This document shows, piece by piece, positions 1-6,697 of a DNA stretch of 7,170 bases. The position numbers and the translations under genes are program-made. Location of the stretch: the NCBI GenBank assembly GCA_945911685.1, contig CAMEAW010000139.1, positions 1 to 7,170 of the forward strand. Direction: 5' to 3'. Below the pieces are notes generated by a model. That model was not told the DNA's origin, searched no databases, and was given only the letters and a program-made list of their open reading frames with translations. This DNA comes from Bordetella parapertussis (lineage in GTDB: Bacteria; Pseudomonadota; Gammaproteobacteria; Burkholderiales; Burkholderiaceae_B). Within the stretch, counting starts at the first letter, position 1. The number at the start of each line of letters is the position of its first letter.

Positions 1-294
1 AACAATGTGCTCAATCCGCTTGAGTCTAGTTACCTGAATGCTGCATGTGAAAAGACGACGTTTGGCTGGCCGTGTGATGCCCAGATTGAAAAGTTGCGCA
101 ATGATTTCTCGCGCGAAACGGATCTCACCAAACAACTCGCGCTTGTTGAAGCAGTACAACTACGAGCGATCGAGTATCCGGTCTATATTCCCTTGGGGCA
201 GTGGTACCAACCTATGGTGGCGCGCAAAAGCTTAAGTGGCTTGACCAAAGCCCCTGCGCCAGTGTTCTGGAACATCACGAAAACCGGCAAGTGA
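1..294 (+). CDS. Family 5 ABC transporter solute-binding protein, C-terminal end (partial)
   Basis: The reading frame is open from the first base of the window and stops at TGA 292-294, so only the last 97 residues are present; the true start lies upstream. The fragment matches in pattern the C-terminal lobe of periplasmic peptide/opine-type binding proteins: a GWPCD motif followed by an amphipathic helix (EKLRNDF), a Q-x-R-A-x-E-Y-P-x-Y-I-P-L-G-Q-W-Y segment, and the closing L-S-G-L then F-W-N-I motif. Two cysteines about a dozen residues apart (in AACEK and WPCD) could form a disulfide in the periplasm; that is inference. The protein should capture the substrate and deliver it to the two permeases encoded directly downstream. 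The substrate could be a di- or oligopeptide, an opine or another small compound; the fragment does not decide this. Family assignment is firm, substrate open. Confidence 0.9.
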   Translation, partial: NNVLNPLESSYLNAACEKTTFGWPCDAQIEKLRNDFSRETDLTKQLALVEAVQLRAIEYPVYIPLGQWYQPMVARKSLSGLTKAPAPVFWNITKTGK

Positions 295-308
295 CGGACT
301 GCTGAGCC

Positions 309-1250
309 GTGTTTCGTTACATTTCAAAACGTGTCTTCGCCACCGTGCCAGTCATGGCAATCGTGGTCGTGCTGGTGTTTTTGATGTTGCGTTTAAGCGC
401 AGCCGATCCAGCCGCCATCATTGCGGGCGATAACGCCACCACTGAGGAAATTCAAGACATACGCGTCAAGCTTGGTCTGGATCAGCCCGTGCTCGTGCAA
501 TTTGGCGTTTGGCTGAAAAAAGTGTCGACAGGCAACTTGGGCGAATCGTTTTTCTTTAAAAAACAAGTCTCAGAACTTATCCTCGACCGAATAGAGCCCA
601 CGCTGTCGCTTGCGCTATGCACCATCATTTTGTCTGTAATGATTGCGGTGCCGCTTGGCGTGTTGGCGGCCTATTACACCGGAACTTGGATCGATAGGCT
701 TGTGATGGGCTTGGCGGTGCTGGGGTTCTCGATACCCGTTTTTGTGGTCGGTTATCTCTTGATGTACGTGTTTTCGATCGAGCTCAGTTGGTTGCCTGTG
801 CAAGGGTATCAGCGCTTGTCTGAGGGCTTCTGGGGCTGGTTGCAAAAGTTATTGTTGCCTTGCTTTGCGTTGTCGGCCGTGTACTGTGCGCTGATCGCGC
901 GCATCACCCGCACAAGCGTGCAAGAGGTGTTGGGCGAAGACTATATTCGTACCGCACACGCAAAAGGTTTGACCAATCAAATTGTACTGATGCGTCATGC
1001 ATTGCGTAACGCTGCAGTCCCCATTGTGACGGTGATTGGGATCGGCATTGCTTTGCTGATTGGCGGTGTGGTCGTCACGGAAAGCGTGTTTAGTATTCCA
1101 GGCTTGGGTCGACTTACGGTTGACGCGGTGCTCGCGCGTGACTTTCCGACTGTTCAAGCCCTTGTCTTGTTATTTTCGCTAACGTCAGTGATGGTTAACT
1201 TATTGATTGATCTGTCTTACACCTTGTTTGATCCGAGGATACGGTATTGA
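309..1250 (+). CDS. dppB: DppB-type ABC importer permease
   Basis: Inner-membrane permease of 313 aa, a typical length for the DppB/OppB/GsiC family. The GTG start is chosen because the protein then begins MFRYISKRV, the usual family start, with TM1 right after it (about residues 10-28). Other likely membrane segments are near 100-122, 133-156, 178-198, 235-257 and 281-305. The ADPAAIIAG stretch (32-40) corresponds to the family's conserved GDPA region after TM1. The cytoplasmic EAA loop that docks on the ATPase is clear at about 210-240 (DYIRTAHAKGL, then HALRNAAVP). The C-terminus DPRIRY is canonical. No strong Shine-Dalgarno precedes the GTG, so translation may depend on ribosomes finishing the binding-protein gene 14 bp upstream. 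The symbol reflects the family; the transported substrate is not known. Confidence 0.93.
   Translation: MFRYISKRVFATVPVMAIVVVLVFLMLRLSAADPAAIIAGDNATTEEIQDIRVKLGLDQPVLVQFGVWLKKVSTGNLGESFFFKKQVSELILDRIEPTLSLALCTIILSVMIAVPLGVLAAYYTGTWIDRLVMGLAVLGFSIPVFVVGYLLMYVFSIELSWLPVQGYQRLSEGFWGWLQKLLLPCFALSAVYCALIARITRTSVQEVLGEDYIRTAHAKGLTNQIVLMRHALRNAAVPIVTVIGIGIALLIGGVVVTESVFSIPGLGRLTVDAVLARDFPTVQALVLLFSLTSVMVNLLIDLSYTLFDPRIRY
1235..1239 (+). promoter_or_regulatory. Ribosome binding site supporting a TTG start
   Basis: GAGGA lies 7 bp before the TTG at 1247, inside the last codons of the upstream permease gene. It decides the start of the second permease: TTG at 1247 overlaps the preceding stop as TTGA, and no ATG or GTG fits the family N-terminus better. 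Confidence 0.7.
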
Positions 1251-2149
1251 GCGCCGTCAATCCGTCGACGGGTCGCGTGTCGGTCTGGCGCGCGCTCGTG
1301 CGAAGTCCAAGCGTGATGGTTGGCGCAGCGATTTTGCTGTGTGTGTTGTTCATCGGTCTAGCGGCGCCGTTTTTGCACACCATGAGCCCCGATGAGATTA
1401 ACCCCAGCGTACGCAACAAATTGCCGGGCTATGAGTCGACCCTGCGCGATGATGAGGGTAATAAAATTAAATTTGTTCATTTGATGGGCACAGATTCGCT
1501 TGGTCGCGATATCTATAGCCGCGTGGTGTATGGCGCGCGAGTCTCGTTACTGATTGGTGCGACGGTGGCTGCGATGAGTGCGTTCATTGGCCTGATATTA
1601 GGTCTGTTGGCAGGTTATTTTCGCTGGGTCGACGCCATCGTGATGCGGGTGATGGATGGCTTAATGGCGATACCCGCGATTTTACTGGCGCTATCAATGG
1701 TGGCATTGCTCAATGCTGGCTTGTCAACGGTCATTCTGGCGATTGTGATCACTGAAATACCTAGGGTGGTGAGGTTGGTGCGTTCTGTGGTGTTGTCGGT
1801 GCGTGAAGAGCCTTACGTTGAAGCCGCGATTTCGGTGGGGACGCCCACACCCGTATTGCTGGTTCGTCATATCCTGCCCAATACGATTGCACCGCTGATC
1901 GTACAAACCACTTATATCGCTGCGCACGCCATTTTGGTTGAGGCGGTGCTGAGCTTTCTGGGCGTTGGCATTTCTCCTGAAACGCCGACGTGGGGCAACA
2001 TCATGGCAGAAGGCCGGGCCATGTTTGTCATGTTGCCACATAATATTTTCTTTCCAGGTGTGTTCTTAGCCGTGACGGTGCTAGCCGTGAATCTGTTTGG
2101 CGATGGCCTTCGTGACCTGCTGGATCCTCGGATGAGAAAGAGGTTATGA
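1247..2149 (+). CDS. dppC: DppC-type ABC importer permease
   Basis: Second inner-membrane permease of the importer, 300 aa, normal for the DppC/OppC/GsiD family. Visible features in order: a short cytoplasmic N-terminus; TM1 at about 24-42, followed by the APFL motif; the family hallmark HLMGTDSLGRDIYSRVVYGAR at about 78-98, interrupted in no place; TM2 near 100-123; TM3 and TM4 between about 137 and 176; the EAA loop at about 187-219 (YVEAAISVG, then HILPNTIAP); TM5 near 212-235; the SFLGVG segment (236-241) and TPTWG (246-250); TM6 near 266-286; and the closing NLFGDGLRDLLDPR. It should pair with the upstream permease to form the channel. The start is TTG and overlaps the upstream stop codon by 4 bp, which points to translational coupling. 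Its own stop overlaps the ATPase start as ATGA. The symbol is family-level; substrate unknown. Confidence 0.93.
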   Translation: MSAVNPSTGRVSVWRALVRSPSVMVGAAILLCVLFIGLAAPFLHTMSPDEINPSVRNKLPGYESTLRDDEGNKIKFVHLMGTDSLGRDIYSRVVYGARVSLLIGATVAAMSAFIGLILGLLAGYFRWVDAIVMRVMDGLMAIPAILLALSMVALLNAGLSTVILAIVITEIPRVVRLVRSVVLSVREEPYVEAAISVGTPTPVLLVRHILPNTIAPLIVQTTYIAAHAILVEAVLSFLGVGISPETPTWGNIMAEGRAMFVMLPHNIFFPGVFLAVTVLAVNLFGDGLRDLLDPRMRKRL

Positions 2150-3867
2150 CAGACCCGACCGCGCTCCAGCCTCCTAAGCAGACAAGTGGCACGCAAGGGC
2201 TGCATTCATCCGTGGCTGCAGTTCAGCCCGTGCTTGAAATACAAGCGTTAGACATTTCATTGCCGCGCGGTGCAGATCGTGCCCATGCGGTTGCACAGGT
2301 CAGCTTGACGGTCAACCCGGGTGAAATTGTTTGCTTGGTCGGCGAGTCTGGTTCAGGAAAATCTGCTATCGCTCACACTGTGATGGGTTTGCAAGCTAAG
2401 GCCTTGGTGCCAACTGAGGGCAAGATTTTGTTGCAAGGTGAAGACGTCTTAACGATGGCACCAGCGCGACTGCGGCAATTACGTTGCACCACCATGTCGA
2501 TGATCTTTCAAGAGCCCATGACGGCGTTGAATCCGGTTTTTTCGTGTGGTGAGCAAATCGATGAGGTCTTGCGAACACACACAGCGCTAACAGCCGCAGA
2601 GCGCCAGGCACGTGTGCTCGATATGATTCAACAGGTCGGGCTTCCCGATCCGCTCAGGATGCTACGTTCGTATCCGCATCAATTGTCGGGCGGCCAGCGG
2701 CAGCGCATCATGATCGCGATGGCTCTGGTACTAGAGCCGCTACTATTGATTGCTGACGAGCCCACCACGGCACTTGATGTCACCACACAGGCTCAGATTC
2801 TGGCATTGATTCGTACCTTGCAGCGTGAACATGGTACCGGCGTGTTGTTCATCACACATGACTTTGGTGTGGTGGCTGAGATCGCCGACCGAGTTGCGGT
2901 ACTGCGCCAAGGCGAGTTGGTTGAGTTTGGCCAGAAACAGCAAGTGCTAGAGCATCCCGAACATCCGTACACTCAAATGTTGATTGCAGCCGTGCCCAGT
3001 ATGACGCCGCGCGTGCGTGAGGCATCGGCGCGGGGCGAGGTGATCTTGCATACTGAGAGATTGGTCAAAACCTATCCCAATAGTCGGACGCCGGCGGTCA
3101 ACCAAGTCGCGCTTGAACTGCGCCGCGGCGAAACACTAGGCATTGTGGGTGAATCAGGCTCAGGAAAATCTACCGTCGCGCGTTGCGTCGCAAAATTAAT
3201 CACGACCACAAGTGGCTCGATTTTTCAGCACGGGCAAGACATTGCGCCGTTGTCGAATCGGCAAATGCGACCTTTACGAAAGTGTGTGCAGATCGTCTTT
3301 CAGGATCCTTATCGCTCACTCAACCCTCGTCGCACCGTTGGCGACTCGATTATTGAGGGGCCAATGAATTATGGTGCAACACGCCAAGAGGCTTGGAAAC
3401 ACGCTAGCGAGTTAATGGAGCTCGTGCGACTTGAACCGACGATGCTGCAACGGTTTCCGCATGAGTTTTCGGGTGGTCAGCGCCAACGGATTTGTATTGC
3501 GCGCTCTCTGGCGATGAAGCCCGAGATTTTGATTGCCGATGAAGCGGTGTCTGCCCTCGATGTTTCAGTGCAAGCGCAAGTACTCGGTTTGTTAGACGAG
3601 GTGCGTGAGCAGTTGAATTTAGCCATGCTATTCATTACCCACGACTTGCGTGTGGCGGCGCAGGTTTGCGACCGGGTCGCGGTCATGTCAAAAGGTGAGA
3701 TCGTTGAAACCGGTCGAACGGCTGATATTTTTTTAGCGCCAGCGCACGCTTACACGCAGACCCTGTTCGCGGCGGCACCAGGACGCGATTGGTTGTTTGA
3801 AGCCGGTCGCGCCAGACTCAAAAAGACAGGCGATATCTACCAGGCCGAAAGCCTCAGCTCAAAATGA
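2146..3867 (+). CDS. Fused DppD-DppF type ABC transporter ATPase (two nucleotide-binding domains)
   Basis: A 573-aa cytoplasmic protein with two complete ABC ATPase domains, so one chain can replace separate DppD and DppF subunits, as in GsiA-type proteins. Domain 1: Walker A GESGSGKS (66-73), Q-loop Q122, signature LSGGQ (180-184), Walker B with D204/E205, switch H238, then the HPYT element (273-276) of the oligopeptide-type C-terminal region. Domain 2: Walker [10 protein letters not shown] (335-343), Q386, signature FSGGQ (441-445), Walker B D465/E466, H499, and a variant HAYT element (534-537). All catalytic residues are present in both halves, so both sites should hydrolyse ATP. The Cys-rich tail found in many stand-alone DppD/OppD proteins is absent. 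The first ~28 residues are a low-conservation leader. ATG at 2146 overlaps the permease stop (ATGA), with AGAGG just upstream. Two in-frame stops (TGA TGA) end the gene. It energises import through the two upstream permeases. Confidence 0.95.
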   Translation: MTDPTALQPPKQTSGTQGLHSSVAAVQPVLEIQALDISLPRGADRAHAVAQVSLTVNPGEIVCLVGESGSGKSAIAHTVMGLQAKALVPTEGKILLQGEDVLTMAPARLRQLRCTTMSMIFQEPMTALNPVFSCGEQIDEVLRTHTALTAAERQARVLDMIQQVGLPDPLRMLRSYPHQLSGGQRQRIMIAMALVLEPLLLIADEPTTALDVTTQAQILALIRTLQREHGTGVLFITHDFGVVAEIADRVAVLRQGELVEFGQKQQVLEHPEHPYTQMLIAAVPSMTPRVREASARGEVILHTERLVKTYPNSRTPAVNQVALELRRGETLGIVGESGSGKSTVARCVAKLITTTSGSIFQHGQDIAPLSNRQMRPLRKCVQIVFQDPYRSLNPRRTVGDSIIEGPMNYGATRQEAWKHASELMELVRLEPTMLQRFPHEFSGGQRQRICIARSLAMKPEILIADEAVSALDVSVQAQVLGLLDEVREQLNLAMLFITHDLRVAAQVCDRVAVMSKGEIVETGRTADIFLAPAHAYTQTLFAAAPGRDWLFEAGRARLKKTGDIYQAESLSSK

Positions 3868-3952
3868 TGACGCCGTAATAAAAGAACGATGTCGTATCAC
3901 CAAGAACTTTGAAGCCTAACAAACAGAACCACGACGCCTTGCAAAGACAACG

Positions 3953-4732
3953 ATGAATGACTTGAAAAATAAAGTCGTGCTGATTACCGGTGCGAGTTCG
4001 GGCATCGGGGCGGCAGCCGCCTTAGCGTTTGGTCGCTATGGCGCGCGCGTGGCGGTGCATTATCGTTCACAACGAGACTCCGCCTTGGCAGTGGTGGCAC
4101 AGATTCAAGCGGCGGGTGCAAGCGCTGAGGCGTTTGGCTGCGACGTGATGGATTCGGCCCAGTTAGTTCAATTGGTGCAGGCCGTGCACGCGCGCTTCGG
4201 CCGTATCGATGTACTGATTAACAATGTGGGCGGCATGCTGCGCCGCATCGCTTTGTCTGAGGCCAGTGATGCAGCGATTGATGAGGTGTTTCATTTTAAT
4301 GCGCGCTCAATGATGGTGCTTTGCCGCGAAGTCATCCCGCACATGCGGGCGCAAGGCGGTGGCAGCATCATCAACATTACGTCGCAGGCTGCCAACACCG
4401 GTGGTACGCGAGGCGCGGGCTTATATGCCGCCTCAAAGTCTTACATCACAACCTACACGAAAGGGTTGGCTCGCGAGGTGGTTCGCGAAGGGATTCGTGT
4501 GAATGCGATGGCGCCAGGTGTCATTGATACGCCTATCCATGCGGCTCACGCAAGCAACACTTTGACTGGCAAAGACGATTTGCAAGCAAAGTTAAAAAAA
4601 TCGATTCCGATGGGGCGCTTAGGGCGACCAGAGGAATGCGCAGGCGTATTGCTATTTTTGGCAAGTGACGAGCTTTCGAGCTATGTCACAGGTCAAACCA
4701 TCGGCGTCAATGGTGGCAGCACGATGGCGTGA
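3953..4732 (+). CDS. Short-chain dehydrogenase/reductase (SDR), classical type
   Basis: A 259-aa soluble NAD(P)-dependent oxidoreductase of the classical SDR family, usual length. Motifs: cofactor-binding TGASSGIG at 12-19; a basic residue after strand 2 (HYR, R38), which suggests but does not prove NADPH preference; CDV at 63-65 contacting the adenine ring; NNVG at 90-93 in place of the usual NNAG; the active-site tetrad N116, S144, Y158 and K162 (YAASK); PG at 188-189; and the C-terminal VTGQTIGVNGG. The catalytic set is intact. The substrate cannot be named; FabG-like, glucose-dehydrogenase-like and catabolic SDRs share these motifs. It sits 85 bp after the transporter ATPase on the same strand with no visible terminator or strong promoter between, so co-transcription and a role in using the imported compound are plausible inferences. 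Only a weak purine stretch (AAAGA) precedes the ATG. Confidence 0.93.
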   Translation: MNDLKNKVVLITGASSGIGAAAALAFGRYGARVAVHYRSQRDSALAVVAQIQAAGASAEAFGCDVMDSAQLVQLVQAVHARFGRIDVLINNVGGMLRRIALSEASDAAIDEVFHFNARSMMVLCREVIPHMRAQGGGSIINITSQAANTGGTRGAGLYAASKSYITTYTKGLAREVVREGIRVNAMAPGVIDTPIHAAHASNTLTGKDDLQAKLKKSIPMGRLGRPEECAGVLLFLASDELSSYVTGQTIGVNGGSTMA

Positions 4733-4816
4733 CGTTGGGCCTCTGCCAGTCAGCTTGAGCCTGAGCGCCACGCACAAAATCGTACGTGCTTTACAGTCAG
4801 TCGTATTCGCTGCTAC

Positions 4817-4838
4817 AAAAAAATCGGGGAAACCTCGG
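4817..4838 (-). terminator. Possible weak intrinsic terminator after ftsX
   Basis: Read on the minus strand, an imperfect stem (CGAGG / CCCCG around a TTT loop, with one A-C mismatch) is followed directly by seven T residues, 22 bp past the ftsX stop. The T tract is good but the stem is short. On the plus strand the same stem pairs slightly better (with G-U pairs) but has no T tract after it, so it would not terminate the dehydrogenase transcript. I see no better terminator in the 127-bp convergent gap. Confidence 0.35.
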
Positions 4839-4859
4839 TGCTTTATGGCGGAAAAGCGT

Positions 4860-5768
4860 TCAAAATTTGGTGTTGCGCTGCACCGACCAGCGTGCCGATA
4901 GCGCGCCAAGTACGGCGACTGAGGCCACCGCAGTGGCAAGCATTTCGGGTGGTGGCAACGACAAAGCAAACTCGGCGTCATAGCTGCGTGCCAAACTAGC
5001 TAAAGCCTCGTTTAATGGGATCAGTGCGAGACGTGCGATACCAATCCCGATGAGTGCCGCTAGGCTACAGGTGACCGAGCCTAAATACAAAAATGGTCTA
5101 CGCACGAAAGATTCTGTGGCACCCACCAAGCGGGCGACACCGATTTCTTCGCGCTGCGATAAGGCCTGCATGCGCACAGTATTGAATACTGTCGCCAGCA
5201 CCACGAGCGCGACGCTTAAGGCAAGCAGCAGCAAACCGATACGCCCAAATCTGAGTAGCGCCTCAAGTCGTTGTACCCACGCTGTATCAAGTTGTACGAG
5301 GTCAACCCCCGGCCACTTGCGCCAGACTTGTGCAAGTTTGTCGGCCCGCTCTGCCAGTTGGTCGCCGGGCGTGAGGCTAACGACGATGGCATCAGGCAGT
5401 GGATTGCCGGGTAATACTTTGAGCGCTTGTTCCCAAGCTGGGTTGCTGCGCAGCTCGGTGAGCGCACGGTCTTTGGTGACAATGCGCACCCCCGCGACTT
5501 GTTCGGCGTGTTCTTTGCGAATACGCGTTACAACTTGCTCAGCAGCGGCCTTTGGCGCATCAATCTTTAAAAATACGGTGAGTTCTGGGGTTACAGAGAC
5601 CTGGCGCGCGACTGGCTGCATCGACACCAACAGCGAAGCACCGAGCAAAGGCAACGAGAGCGCTAGCGCTATGACGAGCAAATTCGTGAGCGACGAAATA
5701 GGCGCGGCGGCCAGTCGGCGCAGCGTGACGGCGAGCGCGTAACGGTGTTGGCGTAACAGGCTCTTCAT
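4860..5768 (-). CDS. ftsX: Cell division protein FtsX (ABC-type membrane subunit)
   Basis: Inner-membrane partner of FtsE. In the FtsEX complex it does not transport; it passes ATP-driven shape changes to periplasmic activators of peptidoglycan amidases at the division site (EnvC in E. coli). The 302-aa protein has the family layout: a short cytoplasmic N-terminus, TM1 at about 26-49, a periplasmic domain from about 50 to 170, TM2 near 176-196, a cytoplasmic loop with the typical F-N-T-V-R-M then REEIGVARLVGAT pattern (195-218), TM3 near 225-246 and TM4 near 275-292. It lacks the long N-terminal extension of the E. coli protein (352 aa). The stop is TGA. The ATG lies inside the end of ftsE (4-bp ATGA overlap), so the two are almost certainly co-translated. 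Identification is firm from the loop motif, the topology and the neighbour. Confidence 0.95.
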   Translation of the reverse strand: MKSLLRQHRYALAVTLRRLAAAPISSLTNLLVIALALSLPLLGASLLVSMQPVARQVSVTPELTVFLKIDAPKAAAEQVVTRIRKEHAEQVAGVRIVTKDRALTELRSNPAWEQALKVLPGNPLPDAIVVSLTPGDQLAERADKLAQVWRKWPGVDLVQLDTAWVQRLEALLRFGRIGLLLLALSVALVVLATVFNTVRMQALSQREEIGVARLVGATESFVRRPFLYLGSVTCSLAALIGIGIARLALIPLNEALASLARSYDAEFALSLPPPEMLATAVASVAVLGALSARWSVQRNTKF

Positions 5769-6514
5769 CGCAAGGTCTCGCTTCGCCCCAAGCGGGCGTG
5801 CGTCTGTTGCTCTTTTGGTTGGTCGCTGCCTTTGGTGTAAGTGTGCGCCTGCTCGCGAGCAGAGTCGGCAAACTTGCCAGGTTCGATCTTGAAGGCTCGC
5901 GTGGCATACTCGGCCATCAAGGCGTCGTCATGCGAGGCAATCACGGTCGTGACCCCAACACGGTTAAAGTCTTTGAACACCGACATAATGCGTCGAGCTG
6001 TGTCGATATCTAAACTTGCAGTGGGTTCGTCGGCGATCAAAATGGCTGGGCGATTGACGATCGCGCGCGCGATCGCTAGTCGTTGTTGTTCGCCGCCCGA
6101 GAGCTCGATCGGACGCGTGTTTTCTTTTGAAGAGAGCCCAACTTTTTCAAGTGCGGCTCTTGCGCGCGAGCGCGCCAGACCGGGCGCAAGCCCGGTCACG
6201 GCGAGCGGCAGCAACACGTTATCGATGGCACTTCGGTCGTACAGTAAATGGGTATCTTGAAGGATGACACCGACTGCTCGCCTTAGGTAAGGGCGCGCCC
6301 GTGCAGAAAGCTGATCGAGCCGATGTCCGTGCACTTGAATCGAGCCGCGGCTAGGGGGCTCGAGGCCCCCAATGAGCTTGAGTAAGGTCGACTTGCCAGC
6401 GCCTGAGGGGCCGGCAACGTACACGAACTCGCCGGCCGACACCTTGAAGGTCAGGTTAGCTAGAATAGGACGGCCTTGGCCGTACGACTTGTAAACGTGC
6501 TGAAATTCGATCAT
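5765..6514 (-). CDS. ftsE: Cell division ATP-binding protein FtsE
   Basis: Cytoplasmic ABC ATPase that works with FtsX to link septal constriction to peptidoglycan hydrolysis. Motifs in the 249 aa: N-terminal MIEFQHVYKSY, typical of FtsE; Walker A GPSGAGKST (35-43); Q-loop Q86; signature LSGGEQQR (138-145); Walker B ILIADEP with D162/E163; D-loop SLD (167-169); switch H195. All catalytic residues are present. The ABC domain ends near residue 212; the remaining ~37 residues are hydrophilic and rich in K, R, Q, E and T, making the protein longer than the usual ~220 aa. The last codon overlaps the ftsX start. Neither ftsY nor rpoH, the E. coli neighbours, is visible here: ftsE is the first gene and faces away from an amino-acid binding-protein gene. 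No strong Shine-Dalgarno precedes the ATG. LolD-like ATPases share motifs, but the FtsX partner settles the identity. Confidence 0.95.
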   Translation of the reverse strand: MIEFQHVYKSYGQGRPILANLTFKVSAGEFVYVAGPSGAGKSTLLKLIGGLEPPSRGSIQVHGHRLDQLSARARPYLRRAVGVILQDTHLLYDRSAIDNVLLPLAVTGLAPGLARSRARAALEKVGLSSKENTRPIELSGGEQQRLAIARAIVNRPAILIADEPTASLDIDTARRIMSVFKDFNRVGVTTVIASHDDALMAEYATRAFKIEPGKFADSAREQAHTYTKGSDQPKEQQTHARLGRSETLR

Positions 6515-6536
6515 GGGCTATCGCTTTTAGAACCTA

Positions 6537-6542
6537 ATCATA
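6537..6542 (-). promoter_or_regulatory. Possible -10 element for ftsEX
   Basis: TATGAT on the minus strand, 22 bp before the ftsE ATG, matches the sigma70 -10 consensus at five of six bases. No acceptable -35 hexamer lies 16-18 bp upstream and there is no extended -10 TG, so this is weak support only. Confidence 0.25.
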
Positions 6543-6564
6543 ACTCTGCCCAAGGTTTCGGGGA

Positions 6565-6593
6565 TTGACGGCGAGGGATTTCCCCCATACAGT
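6565..6593 (+). promoter_or_regulatory. Candidate sigma70-type promoter for the aapJ-type gene
   Basis: TTGACG (6565-6570, five of six to TTGACA) is followed after 17 bp by TACAGT (6588-6593, four of six to TATAAT). A transcript would start near 6600 and have a leader of about 100 nt before the ATG at 6698. The spacing is ideal but the -10 is imperfect. This is the best pair I can see in the divergent region. Confidence 0.45.
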
Positions 6594-6664
6594 GTTTCGA
6601 GGCGTGCAGCTACTATCTGTGGCTCGCAAGCATCGGTTGCCACGGCGTGCTTTTTCGGCCGCCG

Positions 6665-6672
6665 CCCCCCCC
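6665..6672 (+). repeat. C8 homopolymer in the leader of the aapJ-type gene
   Basis: Eight consecutive C residues directly follow a GC-rich stretch (CGGCCGCCG), between the candidate promoter and the ribosome binding site. It is not within any coding sequence, so a length change would alter leader length and not a reading frame. Confidence 0.85.
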
Positions 6673-6685
6673 AACGTTGTTATCC

Positions 6686-6690
6686 GGAGA
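6686..6690 (+). promoter_or_regulatory. Ribosome binding site of the aapJ-type gene
   Basis: GGAGA ends 7 bp before the ATG at 6698, the best-formed Shine-Dalgarno in the window. It fixes the start, which also gives a complete signal peptide. Confidence 0.8.
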
Positions 6691-6697
6691 TTTAGCC

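Noticed and set aside
1724..2041. A 105-codon minus-strand frame inside the second permease gene
   Set aside because: Product is rich in H, R, N and Q with no motif, the usual look of the antisense of a membrane-protein gene.
3868..3952. Possible promoter or terminator between the ATPase and the dehydrogenase
   Set aside because: I looked for a stem followed by T residues and for spaced -35/-10 hexamers and found none of useful quality, only short direct repeats (GACGCC and AAGAAC, two copies each).
4733..4859. CAGTCAG repeated twice in the convergent gap as a possible regulatory repeat
   Set aside because: Two 7-bp copies about 45 bp apart are within chance expectation, and no third copy or symmetry is seen.
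4652..4981. A 109-codon minus-strand frame across the convergent gap
   Set aside because: It overlaps the ends of both the dehydrogenase and ftsX, has no recognisable domain or ribosome binding site, and is Cys/Arg-rich in the manner of a chance frame.
5050..5742. A 230-codon open frame on the plus strand inside ftsX
   Set aside because: It lies entirely antisense to ftsX, its product is a low-complexity S/T/R/A-rich sequence without any motif, and it has no good ribosome binding site; it is a shadow of ftsX codon use.
5841..6260. A 139-codon plus-strand frame antisense to ftsE
   Set aside because: The opposite strand encodes all ABC motifs of FtsE; this frame shows no family features.
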